Positions 37,315 through 47,106 of a stretch of DNA of 64,000 bases are shown in pieces; the stretch's first letter is position 1, and every line of letters begins with the position of its first letter. The position numbers and the translations under genes are program-made. The notes under the pieces are model-generated. The model did not search any database. It had not been told where the DNA came from and worked only from the letters and a program-made list of their open reading frames with translations. The DNA lies in contig CP085629.1 in the NCBI GenBank assembly GCA_024704175.1, positions 1,798,001 through 1,862,000 on the forward strand, read 5' to 3'. The DNA is from Paenibacillus sp. P25 (GTDB taxonomy: Bacteria; Bacillota; Bacilli; Paenibacillales; NBRC-103111).

Positions 37315-38028
37315 GGTAACGGGACTTGAAAAATCGTTCGGCAAAAATCACGTGCTGACCGGAATCGATATGGAAATCGCTAAAGGCGAGGTCGTTGTGG
37401 TCATCGGTCCGAGCGGCTCCGGCAAAAGCACATTCCTGCGCTGTCTGAATCTCCTTGAGCGACCGACCGGGGAGAGATCCTGTTCGAGAATGTCTCCTTG
37501 ACCCGCGGGAAGCAGGACATCAACAAGCTGCGCCAGCGGATGGGCATGGTGTTCCAGCAGTTCAACCTGTTCCCGCATATGACCGTGCTGGAAAACATCA
37601 CCTTGGCTCCCCGTAAGCTGAAAGGTCTGAGCGGGGCGGAGGCGGAACGTATCGCTTACGACCTGCTGAAGCGGATTGGGCTGGCGGAGAAGGCGAAGAG
37701 CTTCCCGTCGCAGCTCTCCGGCGGGCAGAAGCAGCGCATCGCCATCGCCAGGGCGCTGGCCATGGCGCCGGCGGTTATGCTGTTCGACGAACCGACGTCC
37801 GCGCTAGACCCCGAGATGGTGGGAGAGGTGCTGGATGTGATGAAGGAGCTCGCGGCGGATGGGATGACGATGGTCGTCGTTACGCACGAGATGGGCTTCG
37901 CACGCGAGGTAGGCACCAGGCTGGTGTTCATGGACGGTGGCAAAATCGTCGAGCAGGGGAAGCCGGCCGAGGTGTTCGCGAATCCGCAGCATCCGCGGAC
38001 GAAGGAGTTTTTGGGCAAGGTGTTATAA
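37307..38028 (+). pseudogene. Polar amino-acid ABC transporter ATPase, one frameshift, CTG start
   Basis: About 240 residues when joined. Walker [21 protein letters not shown], then a frame change in the G-run near 37468-37472 (one lost base) and continuation with [10 protein letters not shown]-loop FQQFNLF, signature LSGGQKQR, Walker B VMLFDEPT and H-loop VTHEMGFA. The best-spaced start after AGGAGGATGAGGA is CTG 37307 (then [11 protein letters not shown]); a rare CTG start or a base error in TTG are both possible. Confidence 0.88.
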
Positions 38029-38034
38029 TCATAG

Positions 38035-38082
38035 AAAAACCGGATTCACCCGCTTTTCATAAAGCGGAGAATCCGGTTTTTT
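38035..38082. terminator. Bidirectional terminator between the amino-acid transporter and M20 genes
   Basis: AAACCGGATT pairs with AATCCGGTTT, with an inner CCGCTTT/AAAGCGG stem, flanked by an A-run on the left and a T-run on the right, so it serves both convergent genes. Confidence 0.88.
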
Positions 38083-38091
38083 GCTGTTTTG

Positions 38092-39276
38092 TTAAGCTTG
38101 GCGGGAAGCCGCAAGACTCTTCCGGAACTCATCGCGGATGGAGCGCAGAACCTCCGGATTTGTGATAGCATCATAGGCGGTAAAAGCCAGCGCCTTGGCT
38201 CCCAGCAGCATTCCCTCGAAGGCGCGGTCCTTCATGGAGAGATCGCGGAACTCCTTCGTATGCAGCAAATGCTTCTCATCTACCACTTTCACATACGGAT
38301 GAATGGCAGGGCAGTGACGGGATACGTTGCCGAGGTCCACGGAGCCGTGGTCTTTTCCGATTTCAATTTCGCTCTCCGGTATGCCGAGTTCGCCCAAATT
38401 GCGGGTGAACAAATCCGAAAGCGTCTCGTTCGTGATCAATTCATCGTAAGAGTACTCGTAATTGGACGTCTTGAGCGTACAGCCCGTCTGCAAGGCGGCC
38501 CCTTCGGCGCAGCGCAGCACCTTCTGCACGACCTCGTCCGTATAAGGACGGTTAGCCGAGCGGATATAAAACTGGGCCACCGCATAGTCCGGGATAATAT
38601 TCGCGGCTTTGCCGCCTTCGGTAATAATACCGTGAATGCGCGCATGGTCGCGAAGAAGCTGCTGCCGGAGCACGCTGATGGAATTGAACAGCATCAGTAC
38701 GGCATCCAGTGCATTGACGCCTTCGTACGGCGTGGCCGCCGCGTGGGACGCTTTGCCGAAATATTCGAATTGGATGGCATCCATAGCCAGCGACTCGCCC
38801 GATTTTTCATAGGTGTAATAAGGATGCGCCATCAGTGCGATGTCCACGTCGTCGAACAGGCCTTCCGCGGACATCGGCACCTTTGCGCCTTTCGTTTCTT
38901 CGGCCGGCGTGCCATAGACGCGGATCGTGCCGCCGATTTCGTCGATAACGGATTTAAGCCCTACGGCCGCGGCGAGTCCCATCACGCAGATCAAATGATG
39001 GCCGCAGGCATGGCCCAGCTCGGGCAGCGCGTCGTACTCGCACAGGAAGGCGACGGTCGGTCCCGGCTTCGCCGAAGAATAACGCCCGATGAAGGCGGTC
39101 GGCAAACCGAGTACCGGGGATTCGACCTCGAACCCCTGCTTCCGAAGCTCTTCCATAAGTCGTGCCGATGCTTTAAATTCTTCGTGCCCGAGTTCCGGGT
39201 TTTCGCCGATATAGCGGGAAATCGCCGTAAAAGCTTCCGCTTGCCCGTCGATCACGGATGCAATTTGCTGTTTCAT
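38092..39276 (-). CDS. M20 family metallopeptidase/amidohydrolase (AbgB-like)
   Basis: 394 residues. Metal ligands in CEYDALPELGHACGHHLI, plus GTPAEETKGAK and the late KDHGSVDLGNVS and HPYVKV. A dimerisation domain lies at about 185-300 (AMDAIQFEYFGKASHAAATP). This subgroup includes p-aminobenzoyl-glutamate hydrolase AbgB and N-acyl amino-acid hydrolases. It converges on an amino-acid transporter, so cleaving an imported N-acyl or aminoacyl substrate is possible but not shown. Confidence 0.9.
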   Translation of the reverse strand: MKQQIASVIDGQAEAFTAISRYIGENPELGHEEFKASARLMEELRKQGFEVESPVLGLPTAFIGRYSSAKPGPTVAFLCEYDALPELGHACGHHLICVMGLAAAVGLKSVIDEIGGTIRVYGTPAEETKGAKVPMSAEGLFDDVDIALMAHPYYTYEKSGESLAMDAIQFEYFGKASHAAATPYEGVNALDAVLMLFNSISVLRQQLLRDHARIHGIITEGGKAANIIPDYAVAQFYIRSANRPYTDEVVQKVLRCAEGAALQTGCTLKTSNYEYSYDELITNETLSDLFTRNLGELGIPESEIEIGKDHGSVDLGNVSRHCPAIHPYVKVVDEKHLLHTKEFRDLSMKDRAFEGMLLGAKALAFTAYDAITNPEVLRSIRDEFRKSLAASRQA

Positions 39277-39340
39277 AGGGTATTTCGCTCCTTCGCTAGG
39301 GATCCATTGGTTCCATTATATCGGAATCGCAGCGGAAATA

Positions 39341-39377
39341 ACAAAACCCCGCTACCGGCGTTCAGCCGAGTGCGGGG
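39341..39377 (-). terminator. Terminator on the minus strand
   Basis: CCCCGC and GCGGGG, with inner ACTCGGCTGA/CGCCGGTAG-type pairing, followed on the minus strand by TTTTGTTATT. It ends the small gene at 39394-39575. Confidence 0.65.
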
Positions 39378-39393
39378 AGTGAAGCGAAACCTT

Positions 39394-39575
39394 TTACTGA
39401 AGGGTCCGTCTCGCGTCTATAATTTGCTCTTCCAGTTGCTTCTTGATCTTATGGACGGCTTCGACTTCCAGCTGATGATTTTCACGGAATCGGACCCCGT
39501 CAGGGCCAAGGCTTCATTCAAGGTCAACTCAACGGAAATTTTCTTTTCCTGCAGTTGCTGTGCATCGTTTCTCAT
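39394..39575 (-). pseudogene. Small conserved-looking protein, one frameshift
   Basis: Starts ATG 39575 with AAAGGAGCG upstream. The first 27 residues (ISVELTLNEALALTG) continue after one lost base in RFRENHQLEVEAVHKIKKQL to a stop at 39394, giving about 60 residues of mostly helical, charged sequence. No family assigned. Confidence 0.5.
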
Positions 39576-39726
39576 TACGCATCGCTCCTTTAGTATGGTT
39601 TGCCTGGTATAAATGTAATCGGATACAAGGCCTTGGAAAAAGTGCGATTTTTGCGAAAACCCTTGATTTACCTCGGTTTTAATATAACACATCATGTTAA
39701 CTTTTTCAAGTGCAAGACAAGCCTTA

Positions 39727-39766
39727 AAATAAAAAAGAGGCGTCGGATTCATCCCGCCGGCCTCGC
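39727..39766 (-). terminator. Terminator of the Spo0E-like gene
   Basis: On the minus strand GAGGC and GCCTC, with a short inner CGG/CCG stem, are followed by TTTTTTATTTT. Confidence 0.65.
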
Positions 39767-39773
39767 ATATTTT

Positions 39774-39938
39774 TTATTTATGGTGAACCCTTAGCTTCTG
39801 CATGGCGAGGATCAACCGGTCTATTTTCTGACTTAATTCCACAACTCTCGGATCGACAAGACTTCCCGTTTCCTCCACCAGCAGGTACAATTTGTGCTGA
39901 AGCGTCTCCAAATTGTGTTTCAAATCGACTTCGTCCAT
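39774..39938 (-). CDS. Spo0E-like sporulation regulator
   Basis: 54 residues: two helices, the second with the Spo0E signature ELSQKIDRLILAM (consensus SQxxD). Spo0E-type phosphatases dephosphorylate Spo0A and delay sporulation. ATG 39938 has GGAGG upstream. It was too short for ordinary gene calling but the motif and length fit the family well. The region VDLKHNLETLQHKLYLLVEE forms helix one. Confidence 0.8.
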   Translation of the reverse strand: MDEVDLKHNLETLQHKLYLLVEETGSLVDPRVVELSQKIDRLILAMQKLRVHHK

Positions 39939-40121
39939 TCCTCCATAACCCCAATTCCTATACGAGATATAAGCCGTACCGCCCTATTATAATATGAAAG
40001 TGTTACAAAATATGTAAATCTCTGTCGATAAGTATATTAAATTTTCATGACAAATGTTGGCGAACCCGTATAATTCCGGATGAATCCAGGCAGATTATAC
40101 GGTGTGGGAGGTGAAAACAGC

Positions 40122-40268
40122 ATGGATAACGCGAAACAGCACGCGAAAAATAACCCGAATTACAAAGAAAACAAGTTCACCGAGGAAGAAGCGGTCATGC
40201 ATGCCGATAAAGCAGGCGACTTCCCGCCGAGCTTGAATGAAATTCCGAAAGAAACGAATCCGCAGTAA
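40122..40268 (+). CDS. Small hydrophilic protein of unknown function
   Basis: 48 residues, highly polar (KENKFTEEEAVMHADKAGDF). ATG 40122 is preceded by GGGAGGTG 8 bp away. Proteins of this kind are often spore or stress associated in Paenibacillus, but I cannot place it. Confidence 0.5.
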   Translation: MDNAKQHAKNNPNYKENKFTEEEAVMHADKAGDFPPSLNEIPKETNPQ

Positions 40269-40469
40269 CAAGCGCAAACCGGAGACACGATCCGAAAACA
40301 GGCCGCCATCGAGCTTATGGGGGTCTTTTTGCATTGGGGGTCGAATTTTGCGGGAAATCATGGTAACATTCTAACGATGACCACAGGCGGCGGCGTTCGC
40401 CTCCTGTGCGGTTAGGCCCGTAAATTTCCCGAAGCGGGTCTGATTTTAAAGGGTAAGGAGCAGCGCGAA

Positions 40470-42239
40470 TTGAAAAAGAACTTATGGATTTCCTCTTTTT
40501 TATTGCTTTCCTTGGCGGGGGCGCACAGCGCTTCCGCGGAAATTACAGGGAAAACGGTAACCTTGGTGCTGACAGATCGCCAGGCTGAGGCTCAGGTGGA
40601 CGGACAAGCCGTGCTGCTGGACGAACCGGCGCAGATCGTGGAAGGGAGTTTTTACATCCCTCTGAAATGGGTCGGTGACAAGCTGGGGATGCCCCCGGAA
40701 TGGCACGAAGAACGGCGGGCGGTAGGGCTTAAAACGCCCAAAGCTTATATCGAATGGAATTTGGATAAAGGAACGGTCGCGGTGAACGGCGAAACGTCGC
40801 CTCTCGGGGAATCGGCCAGAATCAGCGGCGGGAAGTCGCTTGTGAAGCTGACCTGGATCGCTCCCTACATGAATATTCACTATACATACGAACCAAGCCC
40901 GCCCAGGGTCGAATTGAAATATGTTACGCCTACGGGCGAGCTGTATAAGGAATCGGGCTACCCGGAAGATACCCAGCCGAATTCCCGGCCGGTGGCGAAA
41001 TTTGCACCCGACAAGCCCGCCTACCGGATCGGAGAGCCGGTCAAGCTCGTCGATCTGAGCTATGATCCCGACGCGGAGGGCCTGCCGGATTACGAATGGA
41101 GCGGCAAGCAAGAGGCTTACTTCGCTGCGGGCACATATGAGGTCACTCTTCGGGTCCGCGATGGCAAAGGCCACCTCAGCGACCCGTACACGCATACGAT
41201 TGTGGTCAAGCCGGAGCTTTATTTAAGCGGCCGCCGAGTATCCGTGGTATTATGCGCCGGTCGGCAGTGTAGTGCCGGACCGCGGCGGCCAGATGGCGGC
41301 TAAGTGGAACCAGGCTCCGCAGCTGCAGGCGACCATCCGGCGACCGGAGGACCGGAAGCTCGTGGTCGGTACGGACGGGAAGGGGATTGGAAGTACCGGC
41401 CTCTATTATCGGGACCGGTCATGGGGAAAAGCGAGACTTTATGCTTATCCGGTTAATGCGGCGGGCGTGCCGCTGCAGTGGGGAATCACGGTTAGCAACC
41501 CTTCGGCCGACAAGAAAGTTACGGTGAAGGCTACGAAGGAAGGGAAGCTGAACCCAACGCTGTTCTCTTATTCCGCCGCATCGCAGGCGGTTATGGATTA
41601 CATGTCGTACCGCGGCGAGGGAAGAACCTTGGAAGTACCCGCCGGCCAGACGGTATGGCTGGATGCGGTCCGGCTGGAACCGGGTCAAGGGGCCGTGCAG
41701 CTGGCGGATATCGAGACGGACGGCGACGCTATCGTCTCGTTTGCCGCGGCGAAGCCGGAGGACAGCGCGCTGCAGGCGGTAGGCTACCCGGCGCCGAAGC
41801 GGCGGATGCGGCAAGAGGAACGTATAGATCCGCCGATCATGCATGGGAAGCGGAAGCCGGCGACGAGGTGTTCCGCGATTTGCGCAAATGGACGATCGGC
41901 GAAGGCTCCTTGGAGCCCCCGGTGCAGGGTCTGGATGCCCTGGCGGGAACGGTCAAGTCCGCCAGCGCCGCCAAAGGAAGCGACTATTCGCTGCGATTGA
42001 ATCATCCCCGTGCCGCCGCCGTCGCTGTAAGGCCCGTAAACGGCGTACTTACGGGAACGGTGAAGGTGAACGGCCAGCCGCTCGTTCCGCCGGCGGGCGG
42101 CATTGCCGCACAGGACGGTGCTTGGCTTATTGCCCGGACTACGGGAAAAGAAGCGGTGCTGGATATGGAATATATCCCGTCACCCGGATCGGCGGAGACG
42201 GTGGAATGGCTGTTGTTCCCGCTCGAGGATCTAAAATAG
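40470..42239 (+). pseudogene. Secreted protein with copper-amine-oxidase-N-like and PKD-like domains, copy 1, two frameshifts
   Basis: About 590 residues after repair, with a signal peptide ending SASA. Residues about 30-130 resemble the copper amine oxidase N-terminal-like repeat of Bacillales surface proteins (FYIPLKWVGDKLGM); about 170-245 is PKD-like (LSYDPDAEGLPDYEWSGKQE, DGKGHLSDP). After a frame change near 41230 a C-terminal domain follows (KARLYAYPVNAAG, TDGDAIVSFAAA), with a second change near 41800-41830. One insertion and one deletion restore it. TTG 40470 has TAAGGAG. Paralogue of the next gene. Confidence 0.7.
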
Positions 42240-42256
42240 TGGAGAGGACAAGGACG

Positions 42257-44033
42257 ATGAAAGTTAGGGGTTCAAAATGGTCCGCTTCTGCTTGGTGCGG
42301 CAGGAGCCATCTGGAGCGCTTCCGGGGCCGTATACGGAGCCGAGGCGCCGAAGCAGACGGATGTTCTGCTGTATTTCAACCAGCCGGACGCCTATGTGAA
42401 CGGACAGCCGGCGAAGCTGGAGGTTCCGGCGGTGCAGAAGGACGGCAAAGCTTATTTGCCGGCGGCGGAGCTCGGGAAGCTGCTCGGATTTCCCGTCCGC
42501 TGGGACGAGGCGAAACAGGCGGTGCTGCTGACGGCGCCAGCCGCTTTTATCGAGTTTTCCCTTCCGGATAAGAAGGTGTATGTCAACGGGGAGCAGGTGC
42601 CTTGGTCGACCGCGGCCATGCTGTGGCAGGACCGGCTGTATATCGATAGCGTTTGGCTGAACCGCTATGCCGACTTCAAGGCGCAGACGGATGCCAAGCT
42701 GGGGCGGATGGTGCTCCGTTATATTCAAGCTCCGGACGGCAAGCTGTTCCGTAACGATACGCTTCCCAATATGAAGCCGGTCGCCAAGTTTGTCTTGGAT
42801 AAGCCGGTATACCGTTTGGGTGAGCCGATTACCTATACGGATTTGAGCTATGATCCCGACGGGGATGGAATTGCGCATGCGGAATGGACCGGGAAGGCAG
42901 AAGCGATCTTTACACCGGGATTATATAAAGTTACGCTCCAAGTGACGGACGGCAAAGGCAATGTCAGCGAGCCTTTTTCAACGAATGTGGAGGTTTCGGA
43001 TCAGCCTTATCTGGATGCATTCGAGTATAAGGTCTATCATGAACCGGTGGGCTCCTATGTAAAAGAGGAGGAAGCGGTGCTGCGCAAGTATTTGCGCGGA
43101 ATTCCGCAGCTGAAGAAGGACGAGTCCCGTCCGCAGGACCGGCCGCTGATCGTCAGCGACAGCCCGGAGAGCTTCAAGGAGAAGGGCTTCCTGTACCAGG
43201 AGAAGGTGAACGGCAAGGCAAGGCTCTATGGCGATCACGTAAATGAAACCGGGCGGAAAATGAAGCTCGGCATCATCGTACGCAATCCCTCGCCCGACCG
43301 GACGGTAACGATCAAGACCACCCGCGAAGGCGAAGTGTATCCTTCGATTTACGCCAACCTCATTGGCAACGAAGCCACGGTCGAGTTCCTGCAGGGAGAG
43401 CGCCCGCAGGGGAACGATACGATGACGCTTAAGCCCTATGAAACGGCCTATTACCGGGTGATGCCGAATTTTTATCCCGGGCAGGGGATGAATGTTATTT
43501 ACGATGTGGAGACCGACGGCGATGTCTTCTTCTCCTTCGCTGCGATGGAGCCGGAGGACGGTCTGGATACGATCGGGATCTATCCGCGACTTCCGTTCAG
43601 CGGCAATGTGCGCGGAACCTTCATAACCTCCGATGTGATCTGGAATATCGATGCATCCGATTTGAAGAAGCCGTCCAGCTTTGCGATCGCTGATGGGACA
43701 AGCGATCCGTTCGTTACCGGTACGGACTTTGCCCTCCAGCAAAAGGCGGATAACATAGGTAATTACGGGGTCGAATATAAAATTCACATTAACCATCCGC
43801 CGAAGATGGCCGTACTGATGCTCCCGCGGGGAGGCGTCTTCAGGGGGCCGTTCCTGGTCAATGGACGTATCGTTCAAGCCCCGCCGTCCGGCATTATGAT
43901 GGATTACTCGGGTTACTCGATTCTGGCCCGTACGGAGGGGACGGAAGAAGGCCTCGATATCGCGTTCTCCCCGGCGGCCGGCTCGGCCTTCCCGATCGAT
44001 ATCATCCTCTATCCGATCCCGGATAAACCATAA
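42257..44033 (+). pseudogene. Secreted protein with copper-amine-oxidase-N-like and PKD-like domains, copy 2, one frameshift
   Basis: About 590 residues. ATG 42257 reads five codons, then the GGGG at 42267-42270 carries one G too many; removing it yields a signal peptide (LLLGAAGAIWSASGAVYGAEA) and the full protein. Domains mirror copy 1: VQKDGKAYLPAAELGKLLGF, PKD-like LSYDPDGDGIAHAEWTGKAE with DGKGNVSEP, and C-terminal ARLYGDHVNETG and TDGDVFFSFAAMEPED. It starts 17 bp after copy 1. Probably exported and wall- or polysaccharide-associated; function unknown. Confidence 0.75.
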
Positions 44034-44040
44034 AAGGAAA

Positions 44041-44068
44041 GAAGCGCAGCCTACTGAGGCTGCGCTTC
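44041..44068. terminator. Hairpin shared by the copy-2 gene and the small minus-strand gene
   Basis: GAAGCGCAGCCT, 4-base loop, AGGCTGCGCTTC: a perfect 12-bp stem. The T-rich side (TTTCCTTTT) is on the minus strand. Confidence 0.6.
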
Positions 44069-44111
44069 CGCACCTGCCTGCGCCTCAAGAGGCGCCGCTT
44101 CATTCTGGAGC

Positions 44112-44282
44112 TCACTCCAGCTCATCGTCATTATGCCCCTGTACGAGGCTGACGATTTCCTCGTTCGTTTCTGCCGGCAAACGGGTTTTAAAATAGCCGA
44201 TGACCGCATCCACCGCTTGATCCGCCTGGCCTTCGGTAATGCCGGACTGCTCGCAAACGAGCTTGATTAACTGGTGCTTCAT
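44112..44282 (-). CDS. Small DUF2267-like protein
   Basis: 56 residues. Starts ATG 44282 after GGAGTGG. The run ADQAVDAVIGYFKTRLPAET resembles short helical proteins in the DUF2267/DUF2780 type (motif VLGYLKxxLP). No known function. Acidic tail GHNDDELE. Confidence 0.6.
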   Translation of the reverse strand: MKHQLIKLVCEQSGITEGQADQAVDAVIGYFKTRLPAETNEEIVSLVQGHNDDELE

Positions 44283-44418
44283 CTTCCACCACTCCTGTTC
44301 TATAACAATGGATGACGATTCATAGGATGCGCCCCGGATATGGTTTTTATGTGGCAGGACATGTTATAGTTAGAAAAGAATTGCGACTGGATGAAGAAAG
44401 CAAAGGAGAATCGGACGG

Positions 44419-45147
44419 ATGATCATCGTACGCAACTTGAGCAAATCGTACCCGCCGGACCGCCGCATTCTGGACAAGATCAGCTTTCAGGCTGACGAAG
44501 GCGAGCTGATCGCGCTGCTGGGAGCCAGCGGAAGCGGGAAGACCACCTTGTTCCGCTGTCTGATGCTGAAGGAAAAGTGGGACGACGGACAATACATATA
44601 CGGCGGTAAAGATATCACGGGCATTAACGCATGGGAGAAATTCCAGCTGCGCAAAGAATGGGCGTATTTGGAGGAAAAGCCCGCCTTGAATCCGAAGAAA
44701 TCCGCTCTCAAGAATGTTTTGAGCGCTCTTTTGTTTAAAAAATCTTGGGTACGCTTTCTTACGAATACCGTCTCGGAAGACGATCATCTGGAAGCGATGG
44801 ATTATTTGGATAAGGTGGGGTCGCTGGACAAGGCACATGAGCCGGTGGACAAATTGAGCGGCGGGGAGAAGCAGCGGGTCGCCGTGTGCAAGGCGATGAT
44901 CAAGGGGGCGAAGATTATCTTCGCCGACGAGCCGGTGTCGGGTCTGGACCCGGAGGCGGCCGCACGGGTCATGGAGGATCTGCAGTCGATCTGCCGGAAG
45001 GAGAAATTGCTGATTTTCTGCAGCCTGCATCAGGTGGAGCTGGCGGAGCGTTTCGGCGACCGCATATGGGGGCTGTCGGGTGGGAAGCTGACGGTCGATA
45101 TTGCCGGACGCCGACTGACCCAGCGGGAAAAAGATCTCATTTTTTAA
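44419..45147 (+). CDS. ABC transporter ATP-binding protein (PhnC-like), no partner genes
   Basis: 242 residues. Walker A GASGSGKTT, signature LSGGEKQR, Walker B IIFADEPVSGLD and H-loop CSLHQVELAE are intact; the region between Walker A and the signature is longer than usual (KKSALKNVLSALLFKKSWVR). This resembles the phosphonate-importer ATPase PhnC. No permease or binding protein lies next to it. GGAGAATCGG precedes ATG 44419. Confidence 0.82.
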   Translation: MIIVRNLSKSYPPDRRILDKISFQADEGELIALLGASGSGKTTLFRCLMLKEKWDDGQYIYGGKDITGINAWEKFQLRKEWAYLEEKPALNPKKSALKNVLSALLFKKSWVRFLTNTVSEDDHLEAMDYLDKVGSLDKAHEPVDKLSGGEKQRVAVCKAMIKGAKIIFADEPVSGLDPEAAARVMEDLQSICRKEKLLIFCSLHQVELAERFGDRIWGLSGGKLTVDIAGRRLTQREKDLIF

Positions 45148-45158
45148 ATATTTATTGT

Positions 45159-45432
45159 AAAAGGACGTCTTGATTTGTCCGAGACGTCCTCAAAATAAGA
45201 AAGTGGTTTTTGAGAAGATATAAGATAAATACAGAGGGGGGTATCCACTGTAGGAGCGCCAGCGTTCACCTTTGTCTTCGGGAAATAACCGCTGTAAGCG
45301 GCTTCTAATCCAAATTCCTGAAGACAACAGCGACCGGAAGTGGATACCCCACCGCCTCGTTACTTCTTATTTCTCATTGGACCACTTTCCGGGCAAACTC
45401 AGGACGTCCTGAAATTTTCAGGACGTCCTTTT
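45159..45432. mobile_element. 274-bp full-length palindrome, MITE-like
   Basis: The two halves are imperfect inverted repeats over their whole length: AAAAGGACGTC/GACGTCCTTTT at the ends, then AAAGTGGT, TGAGAA, GGGGTATCCACT (12 bp exact), TTGTCTTC and a central CCGCT-GTA-AGCGG hairpin (45289-45301) exactly at the midpoint. It contains no gene and lies between convergent genes, its right end supplying the last codons of ypdA. Fits a miniature inverted-repeat element; no target duplication is visible, so a large bidirectional terminator or structured RNA is possible. Confidence 0.6.
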
Positions 45433-46409
45433 GCTTCGTTCGGAGGCCAGATGGCGGGCGATCGACACTCCATGCAGCCGGCCCGTTTCGATGAACACTT
45501 CATTGGCATCGGCGCCGGAAGCGGCAACACCCGCAATATAAAGACCCGGCACGCTGGTTTCCATCGTTTCGGGGTGGTACACCGGCGTCTCGTCCGGATC
45601 GGTCAAGACGGCGCCCGCCTGCCTTAGAAGCGAACGGTCCGGCCGGAAGCCGGTCAGGGCCAGCACGAAATCGTTCTCGAGCGTTTTCTCCAGTCCGTTC
45701 TTATTGACGGTAATCTCCGACTCGGTAATCCGGGTCACCCGGGAGCCGAACAGCATCTTGATCCGGCCTTTGTTCACCATGCTCTCAAAGAGCGGCCGGA
45801 CCCATGGTTTAATATTCGGGGAGTAGCTTGCTCCGCGGTACACCACCGTAACATCCGCACCTGTCCGCAGTAAATCCATCGCCGCATCGATCGCGGAGTT
45901 GTTGCCCCCGATGATGGCGACCTTCGTTCCGGTATAAGGATGTGCCTCGCGGTAATAATGGCTTACCTTCGGAAGCTGCTCCCCGGGATGCCGAGCAGAT
46001 TCGGACGGTCGAAATAGCCGGTCGCGATGACAACGTTCCGCGCTTCGAGCTTTGATTCGGAACCGGTGCGGCCGCGGACCGTCAGCCGGAACGTGCCGTT
46101 TGCGGGATTCGGCTCTAGTCCCGTAACCTCCTGGTAGGAGCGAATATCAAGCCCGCCGCGGGCTGCAACATTCCTGTAATAATTCAGCGCTTCAATGCGC
46201 GTCGGCTTATCGTTCGGCGTACTGAAGGGGTAACCCCCGATTTCCAGCAGCTCCGGCGTGCTGAAAAACTGCATATAGGTAGGATATAAGTAAATGGAGT
46301 GAACGACGCACTCTTTCTCCAGGACGACCGGACGAAGGCCGGCTCTTTGCAGCTCGATGGCCGCAGACAGGCCGCAGGGACCTGCTCCGATAATGACAAC
46401 CTCTTCCAT
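45418..46409 (-). pseudogene. ypdA: YpdA-type bacillithiol disulfide reductase, one frameshift
   Basis: About 330 residues after repair. FAD-binding GAGPCGLSAAIELQ with the active Cys12, VIATGYFDRPN, then a break near the CCCCGGG at 45975-45985 (one lost base) and continuation with NADPH-binding AIIGGNNSAIDAAMDLL and the C-terminal PGLYIAGVAASGADAN. YpdA uses NADPH to reduce oxidised bacillithiol, the main low-molecular-weight thiol of Bacillales. The last residues (SERSKRTS) come from the end of the adjoining palindrome. Confidence 0.88.
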
Positions 46410-46581
46410 ATCGATACCTCGCTTGTTCCACGTTTATGTATAAAAGCATTCCATTTCATAGTAACCTATTCGCCCGGCGGTTGCCAATCGGAGAAGGATT
46501 TCGAACCGGCTGATTGACAAATGGTACCGCTTCCCCTAGCATAAACTTGAATGCATTCCAAAGATTCGGAGGTTGATAGTC

Positions 46582-47016
46582 ATGCTAAAAGGAATTCCCC
46601 CGATCCTTTCTCCCGAGCTGCTCAAAATATTAATGGAAATGGGTCATGGAGACGAGCTGGTCATCGCGGACGGCAATTTCCCCGCGGCCAGCCATGCGCA
46701 GCGTCTTGTCCGCTGTGACGGCCATGGCGCATTAGGGCTGTTGGAAGCGATCCTTACCCTTTATCCGCTTGATCAATATGTGGACCGGGCTGTCGCTTTA
46801 ATGGCCGTCGTGCCGGGCGATCCGGTTAAACCGACCATTTGGGATGAGTACCGGCAGATTGTGAAGAAGCATGAGCCTAATGCGCCGGAATTCGAGTTTA
46901 TGGAGCGCTTTTCCTTTTATGACAGGGCCAAGAAGGCCTATGCCATTGTAGCGACCGGAGAGCGGGCACAGTACGCCAATCTGATTTTGAAAAAAGGCGT
47001 GATCGTCCCGGGGTAA
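46582..47016 (+). CDS. RbsD/FucU-family sugar mutarotase
   Basis: 144 residues. ILSPELLKILMEMGHGDELV with the key His, ADGNFPA and VVPGDPVKPTIW are FucU/RbsD motifs; the family converts between ring anomers of fucose or ribose. FucU-like length. ATG 46582, 9 bp after GGAGG, is chosen over an in-frame TTG at 46573. It stands alone, without transporter or kinase genes. Confidence 0.88.
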   Translation: MLKGIPPILSPELLKILMEMGHGDELVIADGNFPAASHAQRLVRCDGHGALGLLEAILTLYPLDQYVDRAVALMAVVPGDPVKPTIWDEYRQIVKKHEPNAPEFEFMERFSFYDRAKKAYAIVATGERAQYANLILKKGVIVPG

Positions 47017-47106
47017 AACTATCATACGGCTTTCGGTCTTTTCATAGACTAGAGTACAAGCGTTCACGAAAGAGCGTTCTTGAATTTGTCCGGAAGGGGA
47101 GTCCCC

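Noticed and set aside
36635..38028. Programmed frameshifting in the amino-acid transporter genes
   Set aside because: Breaks lack a slippery heptamer with a downstream structure, occur in two adjacent genes, and match the error pattern of the whole window.
38089..39612. Long plus-strand open frame (507 codons) opposite the M20 peptidase gene
   Set aside because: It is the antisense shadow of a GC-rich gene with clear M20 motifs; its own product has no recognisable domain.
42978..43877. 299-codon minus-strand open frame opposite the second PKD-like gene
   Set aside because: Shadow of a better-supported coding region.
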